Below, piece after piece: positions 26,577 through 35,879 of a DNA stretch of 64,000 nucleotides; within the stretch, counting starts at the first letter, position 1; every line of letters starts with the position of its first letter. Source of the DNA: JBCDBW01 sp039182965 (GTDB lineage Bacteria > Verrucomicrobiota > Verrucomicrobiia > Verrucomicrobiales > DEV007). Where the stretch lies: contig JBCDBW010000002.1 of NCBI GenBank assembly GCA_039182965.1, positions 1 to 64,000 of the forward strand. Reading direction: 5' to 3'. The position numbers and the translations under genes are program-made. Under the pieces are notes generated by a model that did no database searches, was not told the DNA's origin, and saw only the letters and a program-made list of their open reading frames with translations.

Positions 26577-28027
26577 AGGCAGACGAAATCGATCGCTTGA
26601 GAGCCGGGAATCGCAGTTTGGCGCGTCGAGAATTTTTTCGACGCGGCACTTTGGGGATCGGGTCTCTCGCGTTGTCGAAACTGCTGCAGGACGATCTCGG
26701 GGCATCGATCTTCGGGAACGATAATGCGATCCTCAAGTCTCACCATGCCCCGAAAGCCAAACGGGTGATCTTTCTCCACATGGTCGGCGGTCCCTCGCAG
26801 ATGGACACCTTTGATCCGAAGCCCGAGCTGGATAAGTGGGATGGAAAGAGTCTTCCGGAGGAGCTCACGCGGGGTCAAAAGTTCGCGTTCATAACCGGGG
26901 ATGCGCGGGCCATCAGATCGCCTTACTCCTTTGCGCCCCGGGGCGAGAGTGGAATGATCATGTCGGAACTTTTTCCTCACCTCGCGACCGTTGCGGATGA
27001 GCTTACGATGATCCGGAGCATGCAAACCAACGAGATCAACCATGGGTCCGGCGAGCTCTTTCTTCACACCGGTCATGGTAGACTGGGCAGGCCCACTTTT
27101 GGTGCCTGGACCTCTTACGGACTTGGTTCAGAGAACTCGAACCTTCCTTCATACGTTGTCCTCAAGGACCAGCATCCCAATGCCGGGCCGTCGGCCTGGA
27201 GCAGCGGTTTTCTTCCGTCGAAGCACCAGGGGGTTCTTTTTCGCACTGGCCGCAACCCGCTTTTTTATCTTGAGAATCCCCACGACGTTTCCGCGAGCGA
27301 GCGGGGCGACGTGATCGACGCTATTGGCGAGCTGAACGGACTTGCGTTTGATCGATACCAGGATCCGGAGATACAGACCCGCATCGCACAGTATGAGCTG
27401 GCATACCGTATGCAAACGTCGGTTCCTGAACTGTCGGATCTGAAGCGTGAGCCGGAGCACGTTCTCAGTCTATACGGGCTCGACGCGGACGGAGAGGGCG
27501 GTGACTTTGCGAAGAACTGCCTCCTTGCGAGACGGCTCTGCGAACGCGGGGTACGGTTTGTTCAGATTTTCAACAAGGGTTGGGACCATCACGCCAATAT
27601 TTACCAAGCTCTTCCGCGATCCGCAGCAAAGGTTGACCGGGCCTGCGCCGGTCTCCTAATCGACCTCAAGCAGCGAGGTTTGCTCGACGACACCTTGGTC
27701 ATTTGGGGCGGCGAGTTCGGCCGGACGCCTATGGTTCAGGAAAACAACGCCGGCACGGGCGCCAAAACTGCTCCGGGTCGCGATCACCACAAGGAATGCT
27801 TTACCATCTGGATGGCAGGTGGAGGGGTCAAGAAGGGATACACTTATGGCGCGACCGATGATTTTGGATTCGGGGTGACGGAGAATGCCGTGCACGTTCA
27901 CGACTGGCATGCGACTTGTCAGCACCTTCTCGGGATTGACCACGAGCAACTGACTTACCGCCATCAGGGGCGTGATTTTCGTCTGACCGACGTTCATGGT
28001 CACATCGTTAGGAACATCCTTGCCTAA
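26573..28027 (+). CDS. DUF1501 protein, Tat-exported
   Basis: The 484-residue product has a twin-arginine region LARREFFRRGTLGIGSLALSKLL. Then comes AKRVIFLHMVGGPSQMDTFDPKPEL, the DUF1501 hallmark (alkaline-phosphatase/sulfatase superfamily, without a sulfatase CxPxR). NEINHGSGELFLHTGHGRLGRPT and DTLVIWGGEFGRTPMVQ supply likely metal-site residues, and WMAGGGVKKG and CQHLLGIDHEQLTY close the domain. The function is unknown; it is always next to DUF1549/DUF1553 cytochromes, here with an ATGA overlap. The two products are probably exported by different routes (Sec and Tat) and meet outside the cytoplasm. Confidence 0.9.
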   Translation: MKADEIDRLRAGNRSLARREFFRRGTLGIGSLALSKLLQDDLGASIFGNDNAILKSHHAPKAKRVIFLHMVGGPSQMDTFDPKPELDKWDGKSLPEELTRGQKFAFITGDARAIRSPYSFAPRGESGMIMSELFPHLATVADELTMIRSMQTNEINHGSGELFLHTGHGRLGRPTFGAWTSYGLGSENSNLPSYVVLKDQHPNAGPSAWSSGFLPSKHQGVLFRTGRNPLFYLENPHDVSASERGDVIDAIGELNGLAFDRYQDPEIQTRIAQYELAYRMQTSVPELSDLKREPEHVLSLYGLDADGEGGDFAKNCLLARRLCERGVRFVQIFNKGWDHHANIYQALPRSAAKVDRACAGLLIDLKQRGLLDDTLVIWGGEFGRTPMVQENNAGTGAKTAPGRDHHKECFTIWMAGGGVKKGYTYGATDDFGFGVTENAVHVHDWHATCQHLLGIDHEQLTYRHQGRDFRLTDVHGHIVRNILA

Positions 28028-28036
28028 TTTTTGCCC

Positions 28037-29530
28037 ATGAGGACCCTCCCAATTTTCGTGATCTTTGCTGCGTTGCTTGTTTCTTCGCCTCATGCGGCCG
28101 AACTTGATGTTTACGGGGGATTTACCGACATCAAGGGTGAGAAAACGGGCTTTTTTCACACGGAAAAGATCGATGGTCGTTGGTGGTTGATCACGCCGGA
28201 AGGGAATGCGTTCTGGGGAATCGGGATGGCGCATCCGATCACGGGCTTTACTCAAAGTGCGGTGACTTTTGTGTATGATGGTGACCAGCAGGCCTGGCTC
28301 AAGGGGAGCATCGAACTGATGCGTGGCCTGGGTTACAACTGTGTGTGGTCTGGCCCCTACTGTCCTGAGCGCCTTCAATCGGACTTTGTTGACCGTTCTT
28401 TGGCGGAGGAAGTGTTTCGGGAAGCCAAGATCCCATACGTATTTCCTCTCCCGATTTTAAAACACAGCGTGGAAATGGTTCCCGGGGAGAAACGTCCTGA
28501 TGTCTTTTCTGATCGATTCGCGGCGTTTGTCAATAAGTTGGTTGCCGAGCATGTCCCAAGGCTCAAAGATGACCGGTGGGTCATGGGGTATTACTATGGT
28601 TTTGCTCCATGGATGGACGATGTCACCTGGCTGAATGATCTGATCGAGCGGAAAGATAGTCCCGGACGCGAACGATTGTTGGGCGTCCTTGAAAGGCGAT
28701 ACGAGGGCAATATTGAAGCGTTGAATGCGGTTTACGGGACGAGCTTTCAGTCGTTCGAGCAACTCAAACAGTCGGGTGCACTGATCGTTTATCCCGACTG
28801 GGTCAAGCGTCACAAAATGGGGTATGCTCCGATGGCCGAAGCGGCGGGTTCGCAGAAACTCTATGATGATGCCCAAGCGCTTCTTGGGGAGATTGTGGAG
28901 CATACCTATCGGATCGCTCATGATGCCGTTCGTCGACACGACCAAAACCATCTTATTTTTGGATGTTACATCAAGGAGGCATCGTTGAATCTTGAAAACT
29001 GGAAGCGGATTGGGCCGTACATCGACGTGATCGCGCCGCAGCATGTGAGTCAGGTTTTTCCGATCGATCCTGTTGTTGAGGCTTTGGACAAGCCTGCCTT
29101 CATCAGTGACCAACCGTTTGGAAACGTTTATCCTTTGCCGTTGGTAACCGCCAAGAATGCACCCGGCGCGGTTCCTGATCATCTTGATCGGCTCGTGCTC
29201 TACGATCTGCTAGCGAATCGGATTTCGAAGGATCCCAACTTCATTGGGGTCGATTTTTGCGCGGTTCTCTTTGATCAATCGCATGAAGACAAGGCATACG
29301 AAATCGGGCAACCGGGCTTTTACACCAAATATGGAGAGCCCAAGCAGCCGCTTTGCGAGACAGTGATTGGATTCAATGAGCAGATGCTGAGCCATTTGAG
29401 GGAGCCGATGAGCGGAGAGGAATTGGAACTTTTAGACCGGCAATTTCACGAGACGCTCGACCGTTATCGGGCGGTCATGAGAGATCGAAAGGGTTTTCTC
29501 CTGAGAAACCCTAGGGTAAGTTATCGATAG
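28037..29530 (+). CDS. Secreted agarase-like (GH50-related) hydrolase
   Basis: From ATG 28037 the product has about 497 residues with signal peptide MRTLPIFVIFAALLVSSPHAA. DGRWWLITPEGNAFWGIGMAH is the agarase-like opening. MRGLGYNCVWSGPYCPE, WVMGYYYGFAPWMDD and HLIFGCYIKEASLN are barrel segments, and DKPAFISDQPFGNVYP is a late strand. It lacks the helical tail of the paralogue at 22660. The C-terminus is a charged helix, ELLDRQFHETLDRYRAVM. It lies nine bases after the DUF1501 gene and 20 bases before a sulfatase, in one continuous co-directional run. The exact glycan substrate cannot be read from the sequence. Confidence 0.6.
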   Translation: MRTLPIFVIFAALLVSSPHAAELDVYGGFTDIKGEKTGFFHTEKIDGRWWLITPEGNAFWGIGMAHPITGFTQSAVTFVYDGDQQAWLKGSIELMRGLGYNCVWSGPYCPERLQSDFVDRSLAEEVFREAKIPYVFPLPILKHSVEMVPGEKRPDVFSDRFAAFVNKLVAEHVPRLKDDRWVMGYYYGFAPWMDDVTWLNDLIERKDSPGRERLLGVLERRYEGNIEALNAVYGTSFQSFEQLKQSGALIVYPDWVKRHKMGYAPMAEAAGSQKLYDDAQALLGEIVEHTYRIAHDAVRRHDQNHLIFGCYIKEASLNLENWKRIGPYIDVIAPQHVSQVFPIDPVVEALDKPAFISDQPFGNVYPLPLVTAKNAPGAVPDHLDRLVLYDLLANRISKDPNFIGVDFCAVLFDQSHEDKAYEIGQPGFYTKYGEPKQPLCETVIGFNEQMLSHLREPMSGEELELLDRQFHETLDRYRAVMRDRKGFLLRNPRVSYR

Positions 29531-29550
29531 CTCTTGAATTAGCGATATTT

Positions 29551-31446
29551 ATGAATTCCCCGTCCTTAACCCTTGCGGCTTTTGTATTGGTGGCCACCAC
29601 CTCTGGTCTTTTCTCAGTTCATGCAACTGAGGGATCTCGTCCCAACGTGCTTTTCATCATTGCGGATGATTTGAACGACATGCCCTTGGACCCCGAGGGC
29701 AAGCCGCATGTTCCGACTCCGAATTTCGACCGTTTGGCGGCGCGGGGAGTGAGTTTTACGAATGCGCACTGCAACGATCCGATTTGTGCGCCCTCGCGGT
29801 CGAGCATGATGACGGGGCTGTATCCGCAGACCTCGAGTCTTTATTGGTTCGAGGATTATCGACAGAACGCGATTCTCAGCAAGTGTGTCACCTTGACGGA
29901 ACACTTAGCGACGAACGGGTATGACGTGTACACGACGGGGAAGATTTATCATGGCAATCAGGACCCGAAGGGATTTTATGCGGGGAAAGGACTGGGCGGG
30001 AATATTGGCCCCTGGCCTTGGGATGGGAGGAAGCAAACGCGGCGAGGATTCATCCCGCATCCGCAGCAGATGTATTTCTATGCCGATGATGCCGATCCGG
30101 ACATTGATTACAAGTGGGAGCATACCTTTGGTCCGCTCACGATGATCCCGGAATATGCTGAGGATTCGGATAATGGGATTCCCGGGTATCGCGGTTGGAC
30201 GCTATCGGGCAAGCCTTGGCGCTATGTGTCGGACGATGACCGTGACGCGATGCCGGACGAGGAGCATGCGGCGTGGGCGGCGGATGTTCTCAGTCAAGAA
30301 CATGACAAGCCGTTTGCGCTCTTTGCGGGATTCAGCCGGACTCATACGCCGTTGTATGCGCCGCAGAAGTATTTCGATATGTTCCCGTTGGAGGAGATCG
30401 AAGTGCCGGGGACATATCTGGAGGGGGATTTGGAGGATTGTGCGCCCAGTTTGGCCAACAAGAGCCTTTATGCATTCCGGCGTTACCAGATGCTCTTCAA
30501 GCATGAGGATCGTCCCCAGCTCTTCAAGGAATGGCTGCAGGCATACATGGCTTGTGTGGCCTTTGTTGACGATCAAGTGGGCGCCGTTCTGGATGCACTT
30601 GACGCGAGTGATTATGCCGACGATACGGTGGTAATTTTGACCAGTGATCACGGGTGGCACGTGGGAGGCAAGGAAGCGATCTACAAGCAGACGCTGTGGG
30701 ACAGTGGGACGCGGATTCCGTTCATCGTGGCGGGTTTGGAGGGGATGCCAGAGGGGGTCACCTGCCATCAGCCGATTTCGTTGATCGATGTTTACCCGAC
30801 ATTGGTCGATATCTGCGGATTGCCGAAGGATCCGCACGCGGGGCGTTCCGATTACCCGCTCGATGGTCACAGCATCGTGCCTTTGCTGTTTGATCCGGAG
30901 GGTGAGTGGTCAGGTCCTGAGGTGGCTATTACGGCGTTGCCGGGGAAGGATCACAGCCAGCTGCGGGAACATGTCGGGACGCTGTATCCGCATTTTTCCG
31001 TTCGTTCCGCGGACTGGCGATACAGCCTGACATCGGACGGTCAGGAGGAGCTTTATTATTATCCGGACGATCCGCTTGAATTTACCAATCTGGCCAGTCG
31101 GGAAGAGTTTGCCGAGGTGAAGGCGGAACTAAAGGAACAACTGATCGCGCTTCGCGACGGAGATGCTTGGGAGGATTATGAGTCTTTGCCGAGCGAAGAA
31201 CTGGAGGCTTTCGAGCTTCTTTCCGAGGTGAAAGGGCCGGCGAGCCTGAAGCTTGGAGATGTGGTTGTTGCCGAGGTCGAGGCCGACGAGTGGTCTCCGT
31301 TTCGTGTTCGCGTCGCTGGCACCCGTAGCCAGGTTTGGCTGGACAACCGAGTGGCGTCGGATGAGGTCCGGCAAGCTGAATTTACTGCTGGGGCACTGAC
31401 GTCGGATGAAGGTGAACTTCGCGATATCAGAATTCGGAAACTTTGA
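29551..31446 (+). CDS. Secreted sulfatase, iduronate-2-sulfatase-like
   Basis: The 631-residue product has a signal peptide ending FSVHA. PNVLFIIADDLNDMPLD is the metal-binding start. Cys79 in PICAPSRSSMMTGLYPQ is the CxPxR formylglycine site. VVILTSDHGWHVGGKEAIYKQTLWDSG is typical of the iduronate-2-sulfatase group. Core relatives end at about residue 500; here about 110 residues follow, from roughly YESLPSEELEAFELLSEVKG. The C-terminal tail (VRVAGTRSQVWLDNRVASDE) looks like a DUF1080/jelly-roll-type beta piece that could bind sugar. Immediately before the ATG is CGATATTT rather than a Shine-Dalgarno site. It lies in tandem with two more sulfatase genes. Confidence 0.88.
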   Translation: MNSPSLTLAAFVLVATTSGLFSVHATEGSRPNVLFIIADDLNDMPLDPEGKPHVPTPNFDRLAARGVSFTNAHCNDPICAPSRSSMMTGLYPQTSSLYWFEDYRQNAILSKCVTLTEHLATNGYDVYTTGKIYHGNQDPKGFYAGKGLGGNIGPWPWDGRKQTRRGFIPHPQQMYFYADDADPDIDYKWEHTFGPLTMIPEYAEDSDNGIPGYRGWTLSGKPWRYVSDDDRDAMPDEEHAAWAADVLSQEHDKPFALFAGFSRTHTPLYAPQKYFDMFPLEEIEVPGTYLEGDLEDCAPSLANKSLYAFRRYQMLFKHEDRPQLFKEWLQAYMACVAFVDDQVGAVLDALDASDYADDTVVILTSDHGWHVGGKEAIYKQTLWDSGTRIPFIVAGLEGMPEGVTCHQPISLIDVYPTLVDICGLPKDPHAGRSDYPLDGHSIVPLLFDPEGEWSGPEVAITALPGKDHSQLREHVGTLYPHFSVRSADWRYSLTSDGQEELYYYPDDPLEFTNLASREEFAEVKAELKEQLIALRDGDAWEDYESLPSEELEAFELLSEVKGPASLKLGDVVVAEVEADEWSPFRVRVAGTRSQVWLDNRVASDEVRQAEFTAGALTSDEGELRDIRIRKL

Positions 31447-31473
31447 GCCGTGAGCGGGCACCCATCGATATAA

Positions 31474-33045
31474 ATGAAAACTGTTACCCTATCCATCATT
31501 GGAGCCTTTGTTAGCATTGTGCCAAAGCCCTCGTCTTTGGCGGAGGTGATACCCGTGCCGAGCGAGGTGATTCATGAAAGGATAGCTGAAGCTGAGCCGC
31601 GAAATGTCGTGTTCATCCTTTCCGATGACCATCGGTATGACGCGATGGGTTTCATGGGGCATCCATTGGCGATCACTCCCACTATGGATGCGATGGCCGA
31701 GGAAGGGGTGCATTTGAAGAATGCGTTTGTCACGACTTCGCTCTGTTCGCCGAGCCGGGCGTCGATTCTGACAGGTCTCTACACCTTTCGGCATCGGGTA
31801 ATCGACAATCAGCGGATGGTGCCGGAGGGCACGATTTTCTTTCCGCAGTATCTTCAGGATGCGGGATACGAAACGGGCTTCGTGGGCAAGTGGCACATGG
31901 GGCATGCAAACGATGATCCGCGACCGGGATTTGATTACTGGGTGAGTTTCAAGGGGCAGGGACAGTATTATCCCCCGGGGCCTCAATACACCATTAACGT
32001 GAACGGTGAGCGGGTGCCGCAGGACGGGTATATCACGCCGTTGCTGACGCGATATGCGATAGAGTTTCTGGAGGAGCAGACCGAACGCGAGAAGCCGTTC
32101 TTTCTCTATCTTTCGCACAAGGCGGTGCATGGACCGTTTACGCCGGAGCCGAAGTACAAGGGGAGCACCGGTGAGCTTCCTTTTGAGTTGCCGGCATCTG
32201 CGGAAAAGCCGTCGGATAATCAGGAAAACCGCCCGCGCTGGGTGCTTGATCAGCGGAACAGCTGGCATGGAATGGATTTTCCGCTTCATACCGGGTCGAC
32301 GGCGGAGGCCTTTCTTCGCAGTTACTGTGAAGCGTTACGATCCGTTGATGACAGTATCGGCGCGATCATGGAGCAGTTGAAGAAGATGGGAATCTATGAC
32401 GAGACACTGGTGATTTACATGGGGGACAACGGGTATCTGTTTGGTGAGCATGGCTTAATCGACAAGCGTGTTGCGTATGAGACGTCTGCGCGTGTTCCCA
32501 TGTTGATGCAATGTCCTGAATTGTTTGAAGGGGGGACGGTCGTAGAAGAGGTGGTGGCGAACATTGACATTGCCCCCACGGTGATGGAGGCAATGGGCTT
32601 AGCAACGCCGCCGCATATGGACGGACGGAGTTTTCTCCCGCTTGCGGGGGGAGAGAAAGTGCCTTGGCGGGATTACTTTTTGTATTGCTATTACTGGGAG
32701 CAAAACTATCCGCAGACGCCAACGCATTTTTCGTTGCGAGGGGATCAATACAAATACATCACCTACTACGGGGTTTGGGATACCGATGAGTTGTTTGATA
32801 TTCAGGCGGATCCGATGGAGCAGAATAACCTTATTCATGATCCGGCGTTTGCGGCGGTCCGAGATGAGATGCAGGGGAGGCTGTATGGTATGATGGATGA
32901 GCTTGGCGGGATGGCGATTCCGATGAATCCGCCCCGTGGCAAGCAGCAGAACAAACGATTGCGTGACAAGGGGGGGCCAGACTCCGCAGATTTTCCGGAA
33001 GCTTTTGTTGTAGACGAGCCTTTGCGGAAGGAGCTTAACAAATAG
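31474..33045 (+). CDS. Secreted sulfatase
   Basis: The 523-residue product has a signal peptide to about residue 23 (MKTVTLSIIGAFVSIVPKPSSLA). RNVVFILSDDHRYDAMGFMGHP is the start of the fold, Cys91 in SLCSPSRASILTGLYTFRH the formylglycine site, and GFVGKWHMGHANDDPRPGFDYW the substrate-side loop. VIYMGDNGYLFGEHGLIDKRVAYETSARVP is a typical late motif of glucosamine-6-sulfatase or mucin-desulfating-type enzymes. The bases before its ATG are CGATATAA, similar to those before the previous sulfatase and not a Shine-Dalgarno site. It is the second of three adjacent sulfatase genes. Confidence 0.88.
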   Translation: MKTVTLSIIGAFVSIVPKPSSLAEVIPVPSEVIHERIAEAEPRNVVFILSDDHRYDAMGFMGHPLAITPTMDAMAEEGVHLKNAFVTTSLCSPSRASILTGLYTFRHRVIDNQRMVPEGTIFFPQYLQDAGYETGFVGKWHMGHANDDPRPGFDYWVSFKGQGQYYPPGPQYTINVNGERVPQDGYITPLLTRYAIEFLEEQTEREKPFFLYLSHKAVHGPFTPEPKYKGSTGELPFELPASAEKPSDNQENRPRWVLDQRNSWHGMDFPLHTGSTAEAFLRSYCEALRSVDDSIGAIMEQLKKMGIYDETLVIYMGDNGYLFGEHGLIDKRVAYETSARVPMLMQCPELFEGGTVVEEVVANIDIAPTVMEAMGLATPPHMDGRSFLPLAGGEKVPWRDYFLYCYYWEQNYPQTPTHFSLRGDQYKYITYYGVWDTDELFDIQADPMEQNNLIHDPAFAAVRDEMQGRLYGMMDELGGMAIPMNPPRGKQQNKRLRDKGGPDSADFPEAFVVDEPLRKELNK

Positions 33046-33169
33046 ATTCGTGGGTGCGGAATTTTTGGATCGAGGGGTGTTGGAGGAAAGATAGTTACGT
33101 GCCATGTCGTTGATGAGGGGCGTCGGGTTGTCTGTTTGCCAGACACCAGGTCGTACCTCAGTCGAAGCG

Positions 33170-35848
33170 ATGGAGTTAATACCCACAAGAATCGGCCGGC
33201 GCGTCCGGTCCATGACGGCATTGGTCGCTTTTGTGATGTGGATCCTGCCAACCGCCGATTTTCAAGTGGCGATGGCGGAAAGCGCCAGACCGGATGTTCT
33301 GTTGATTATTGTCGACGATATGAATTGGCGATTGGGTTGCTATGGGGATGAGTATGTCCACACGCCGAATCTTGATCGGCTGGCGGATCGGGGGGTTCGA
33401 TTTGATCGCGCGTATTGCAACTATCCGGTATGCGGGCCGTCACGGACGTCCTTTCTGAGTGGTCGATACCCGGGGACGACGGGCGTTTTCGGCAATGGCG
33501 TGGATCCGCGGACCGTTCTGGGAGATGAGTATCGATTTCTTCCCGAGTATTTTCGTGATCACGGTTATGAAACGGTGGGTGTGGGTAAGATTCCGCATAC
33601 GCCGGAGCATCTTGATTCGATGGAGTGGGATTTTCATTTGGATCCGCAATGGGAACCGGAGGCGGTGTTTGACGGTGTGTTGCCGAAGGACACGCTCGAT
33701 TGGCCGGAGGAGCGGCATCCGGACGGAATTAGCACGCGGTTGGCGGTGGAGTATCTGGAGGCGGAGCGGGACCGGCCGCTTTTTTTGACCGTTGGGCTTC
33801 ATCGTCCGCATGCCCCCCGGGCCGCGCCTCGCGAATATTGGGACTTGATTGACCCGAAGAGTCTTCCGATTCCGGAGCCGGGGATTGTTTCGGTGGGGAT
33901 TCCTTCAATTGCCTTTCCTCCGAAGGTGGAGCTGGAATATCCGGTCGCGAAGATTCGGTCCACGCTTCATGCGTATCACGCCACGACTGCCTTTGTGGAT
34001 GCGCAGGTGGGGATGCTCCTGGATGTGTTGGACCGGAAGGATCGTTGGGATGATACTGTCGTTATTTTTTTCAGTGATCATGGGGTTTATCGGGGAGAGC
34101 ACGGTGGGTTTTGGCAGAAGATGACGCTGATGGAAGAGGCACTGAAAGTTCCTCTTCTAATTCATTTGCCGGGCGGATTGGAAGGGGCCTCGAGCCCGGC
34201 GCCGGTGGGGTTGGTAGATATCTTCCCAACCTTGACCGAAGCCTGTGGATTGCCGACACAAGATGGGGTTGAAGGCGAAAGTCTCGTGCCGTTGCTTCGC
34301 GGGGCCGGCGAAGGGCGCGACAAAGACGCGGCGTTTGCGACTGTTTTGAGGAAGGAGGGTAAGGAAGATCGTTTTGCCCACACGGTTCGGACGAGTCGTT
34401 GGGGTTATACGGAGTGGCCGGATGGGTCGAAGCAGCTCTATGATCACGAGCAGGATCCAGAAGAGTTGGTGAACCTGGCCGGGAAAGCGGAGCACGAAGC
34501 GATTGAGAAGCGGTTAGCCCGGCGGCTTGAGCTTCATCGCGGGAAGGGTGTCACGGGAGATGGGCACCCCGGGAAGCGACCGAATATCGTGTTGATTCTA
34601 ACAGATGATCTTGGGTACGAGGACACAGGTGTTCATGGCGCGCCTGATGTGATCACGCCACATCTTGATGCCCTTGCGGAGAACGGCGTTCGTTGCACGG
34701 ATGCTTATGTGACTTCGCCAGTGTGTTCGCCCAGTCGCGCCGGTGTTCTGACGGGCCGCTATCAGAACCGTTTTGGGTTTGAGTTTTTGGTGGGTGATGA
34801 AGTGATTGCGGAGCCTGGACAACTGATTGGATTGGATCCTGAAGAGATCACGATCGCCGATCGATTGCGCGATTTGGGGTATATCACCGGCTGCGTTGGG
34901 AAGTGGCACTTGGGCCGGGAGGAGCCCTTTTATCCGACGAATCGCGGGTTCGATGAGTTTTACGGAACCTTTGGTCAGAGCGGGTATTACTCGCCGATGC
35001 TTGTGGATTCGAGAGATGGAATGCAGCCGAAGAAGGTGAAGGAGCCGGGCTATTACACGACGGACGATTACAATCGCCGAGCGGTCGAGTTTGTATACGA
35101 GCATCAAGATAAGCCCTTCTTTTTGTTTCTCTCGCACTTTGCCGTGCACAAGCCACATGACGCGACGGAACGGTATCTCGAGCGGTTTCCGGAGGTTGCC
35201 GACCCGATACGTCGCGCTTACCTGGCGATGCTTTCGGCTATGGATGATGGCGTGGGTCAGTTGGTCGGTGCGCTCGAGGAGACGGGGCTGGAAGAGAACA
35301 CGCTTATTATCTTTTTGAGTGACAATGGTGGGACGCAGGGCAGTTCGAATCAGCCGTTGCGGGGACGGAAGGGAGGAACCTGGGAAGGAGGGATTCGCGT
35401 CCCGATGTTCATTCAGTGGAAGTCGCGTTTGCCTCAAGGAATGGTTTATTCGAAGCCGGTGATTTCACTTGATATCTTGCCGACCTGCGTTGCGGCCGCG
35501 GGCGGCGTGGTCGATGAGGAGTGGAGTTTGGACGGCGTCAATTTGATGCCCTTTTTCGACGGAGCGAAGGAGGGCTCGCCGCACGATGCGTTGTATTGGC
35601 GGTTTGGGACCCAGTGGGCGATTCGGAAAGGGGATTGGAAGCTGTTGCAAGCCCGAGAGGGGAAAACCGGTTCGATCCAGATCGCGGAAGAGGGGCCAAT
35701 GCGGTTGTTTTATCTTGGCGAAGATTTGTCCGAGGAGCGAGATTTGGCGGGTGAGCGGCCAGCGCACGCGGCCAAGCTTCGTCGCCACTGGGAGGCCTGG
35801 GCCGAGCAACTGTCGGAACCGCGTTGGCTGCCTGTTCCTGTTGAGTGA
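33170..35848 (+). CDS. Tandem double sulfatase (two S1 modules in one chain)
   Basis: The chain has about 892 residues from ATG 33170, chosen for the signal peptide with a basic n-region (MELIPTRIGRRVRSMTALVAF); ATGs at 33104 and 33212 are alternatives. Module 1 (about 38-455) is iduronate-2-sulfatase-like: DVLLIIVDDMNWRLGCYG, Cys88 in PVCGPSRTSFLSGRYP, and FFSDHGVYRGEHGGFWQKM. After a short linker (GKGVTGDGHPGKR), module 2 (about 468-892) is arylsulfatase-like: NIVLILTDDLGYEDTGVHG, Cys519 in PVCSPSRAGVLTGRYQ, GKWHLGREEPFYPT and LSDNGGTQGSS. Both modules keep DD, CxPxR and later metal-site residues, so both may be active. A sequential desulfation of one glycan would explain the fusion (inference). 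A second such fusion lies at 55859. There is no internal stop, and the frame is continuous. Confidence 0.88.
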   Translation: MELIPTRIGRRVRSMTALVAFVMWILPTADFQVAMAESARPDVLLIIVDDMNWRLGCYGDEYVHTPNLDRLADRGVRFDRAYCNYPVCGPSRTSFLSGRYPGTTGVFGNGVDPRTVLGDEYRFLPEYFRDHGYETVGVGKIPHTPEHLDSMEWDFHLDPQWEPEAVFDGVLPKDTLDWPEERHPDGISTRLAVEYLEAERDRPLFLTVGLHRPHAPRAAPREYWDLIDPKSLPIPEPGIVSVGIPSIAFPPKVELEYPVAKIRSTLHAYHATTAFVDAQVGMLLDVLDRKDRWDDTVVIFFSDHGVYRGEHGGFWQKMTLMEEALKVPLLIHLPGGLEGASSPAPVGLVDIFPTLTEACGLPTQDGVEGESLVPLLRGAGEGRDKDAAFATVLRKEGKEDRFAHTVRTSRWGYTEWPDGSKQLYDHEQDPEELVNLAGKAEHEAIEKRLARRLELHRGKGVTGDGHPGKRPNIVLILTDDLGYEDTGVHGAPDVITPHLDALAENGVRCTDAYVTSPVCSPSRAGVLTGRYQNRFGFEFLVGDEVIAEPGQLIGLDPEEITIADRLRDLGYITGCVGKWHLGREEPFYPTNRGFDEFYGTFGQSGYYSPMLVDSRDGMQPKKVKEPGYYTTDDYNRRAVEFVYEHQDKPFFLFLSHFAVHKPHDATERYLERFPEVADPIRRAYLAMLSAMDDGVGQLVGALEETGLEENTLIIFLSDNGGTQGSSNQPLRGRKGGTWEGGIRVPMFIQWKSRLPQGMVYSKPVISLDILPTCVAAAGGVVDEEWSLDGVNLMPFFDGAKEGSPHDALYWRFGTQWAIRKGDWKLLQAREGKTGSIQIAEEGPMRLFYLGEDLSEERDLAGERPAHAAKLRRHWEAWAEQLSEPRWLPVPVE

Positions 35849-35879
35849 AGAGTCCTTAAACCGTTATGATTCTCAGCAA

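Noticed and set aside
29551..35848. Three adjacent sulfatase genes as a recent tandem duplication
   Set aside because: The proteins differ in subgroup motifs, length and C-terminal extensions, so they are not recent copies of each other.
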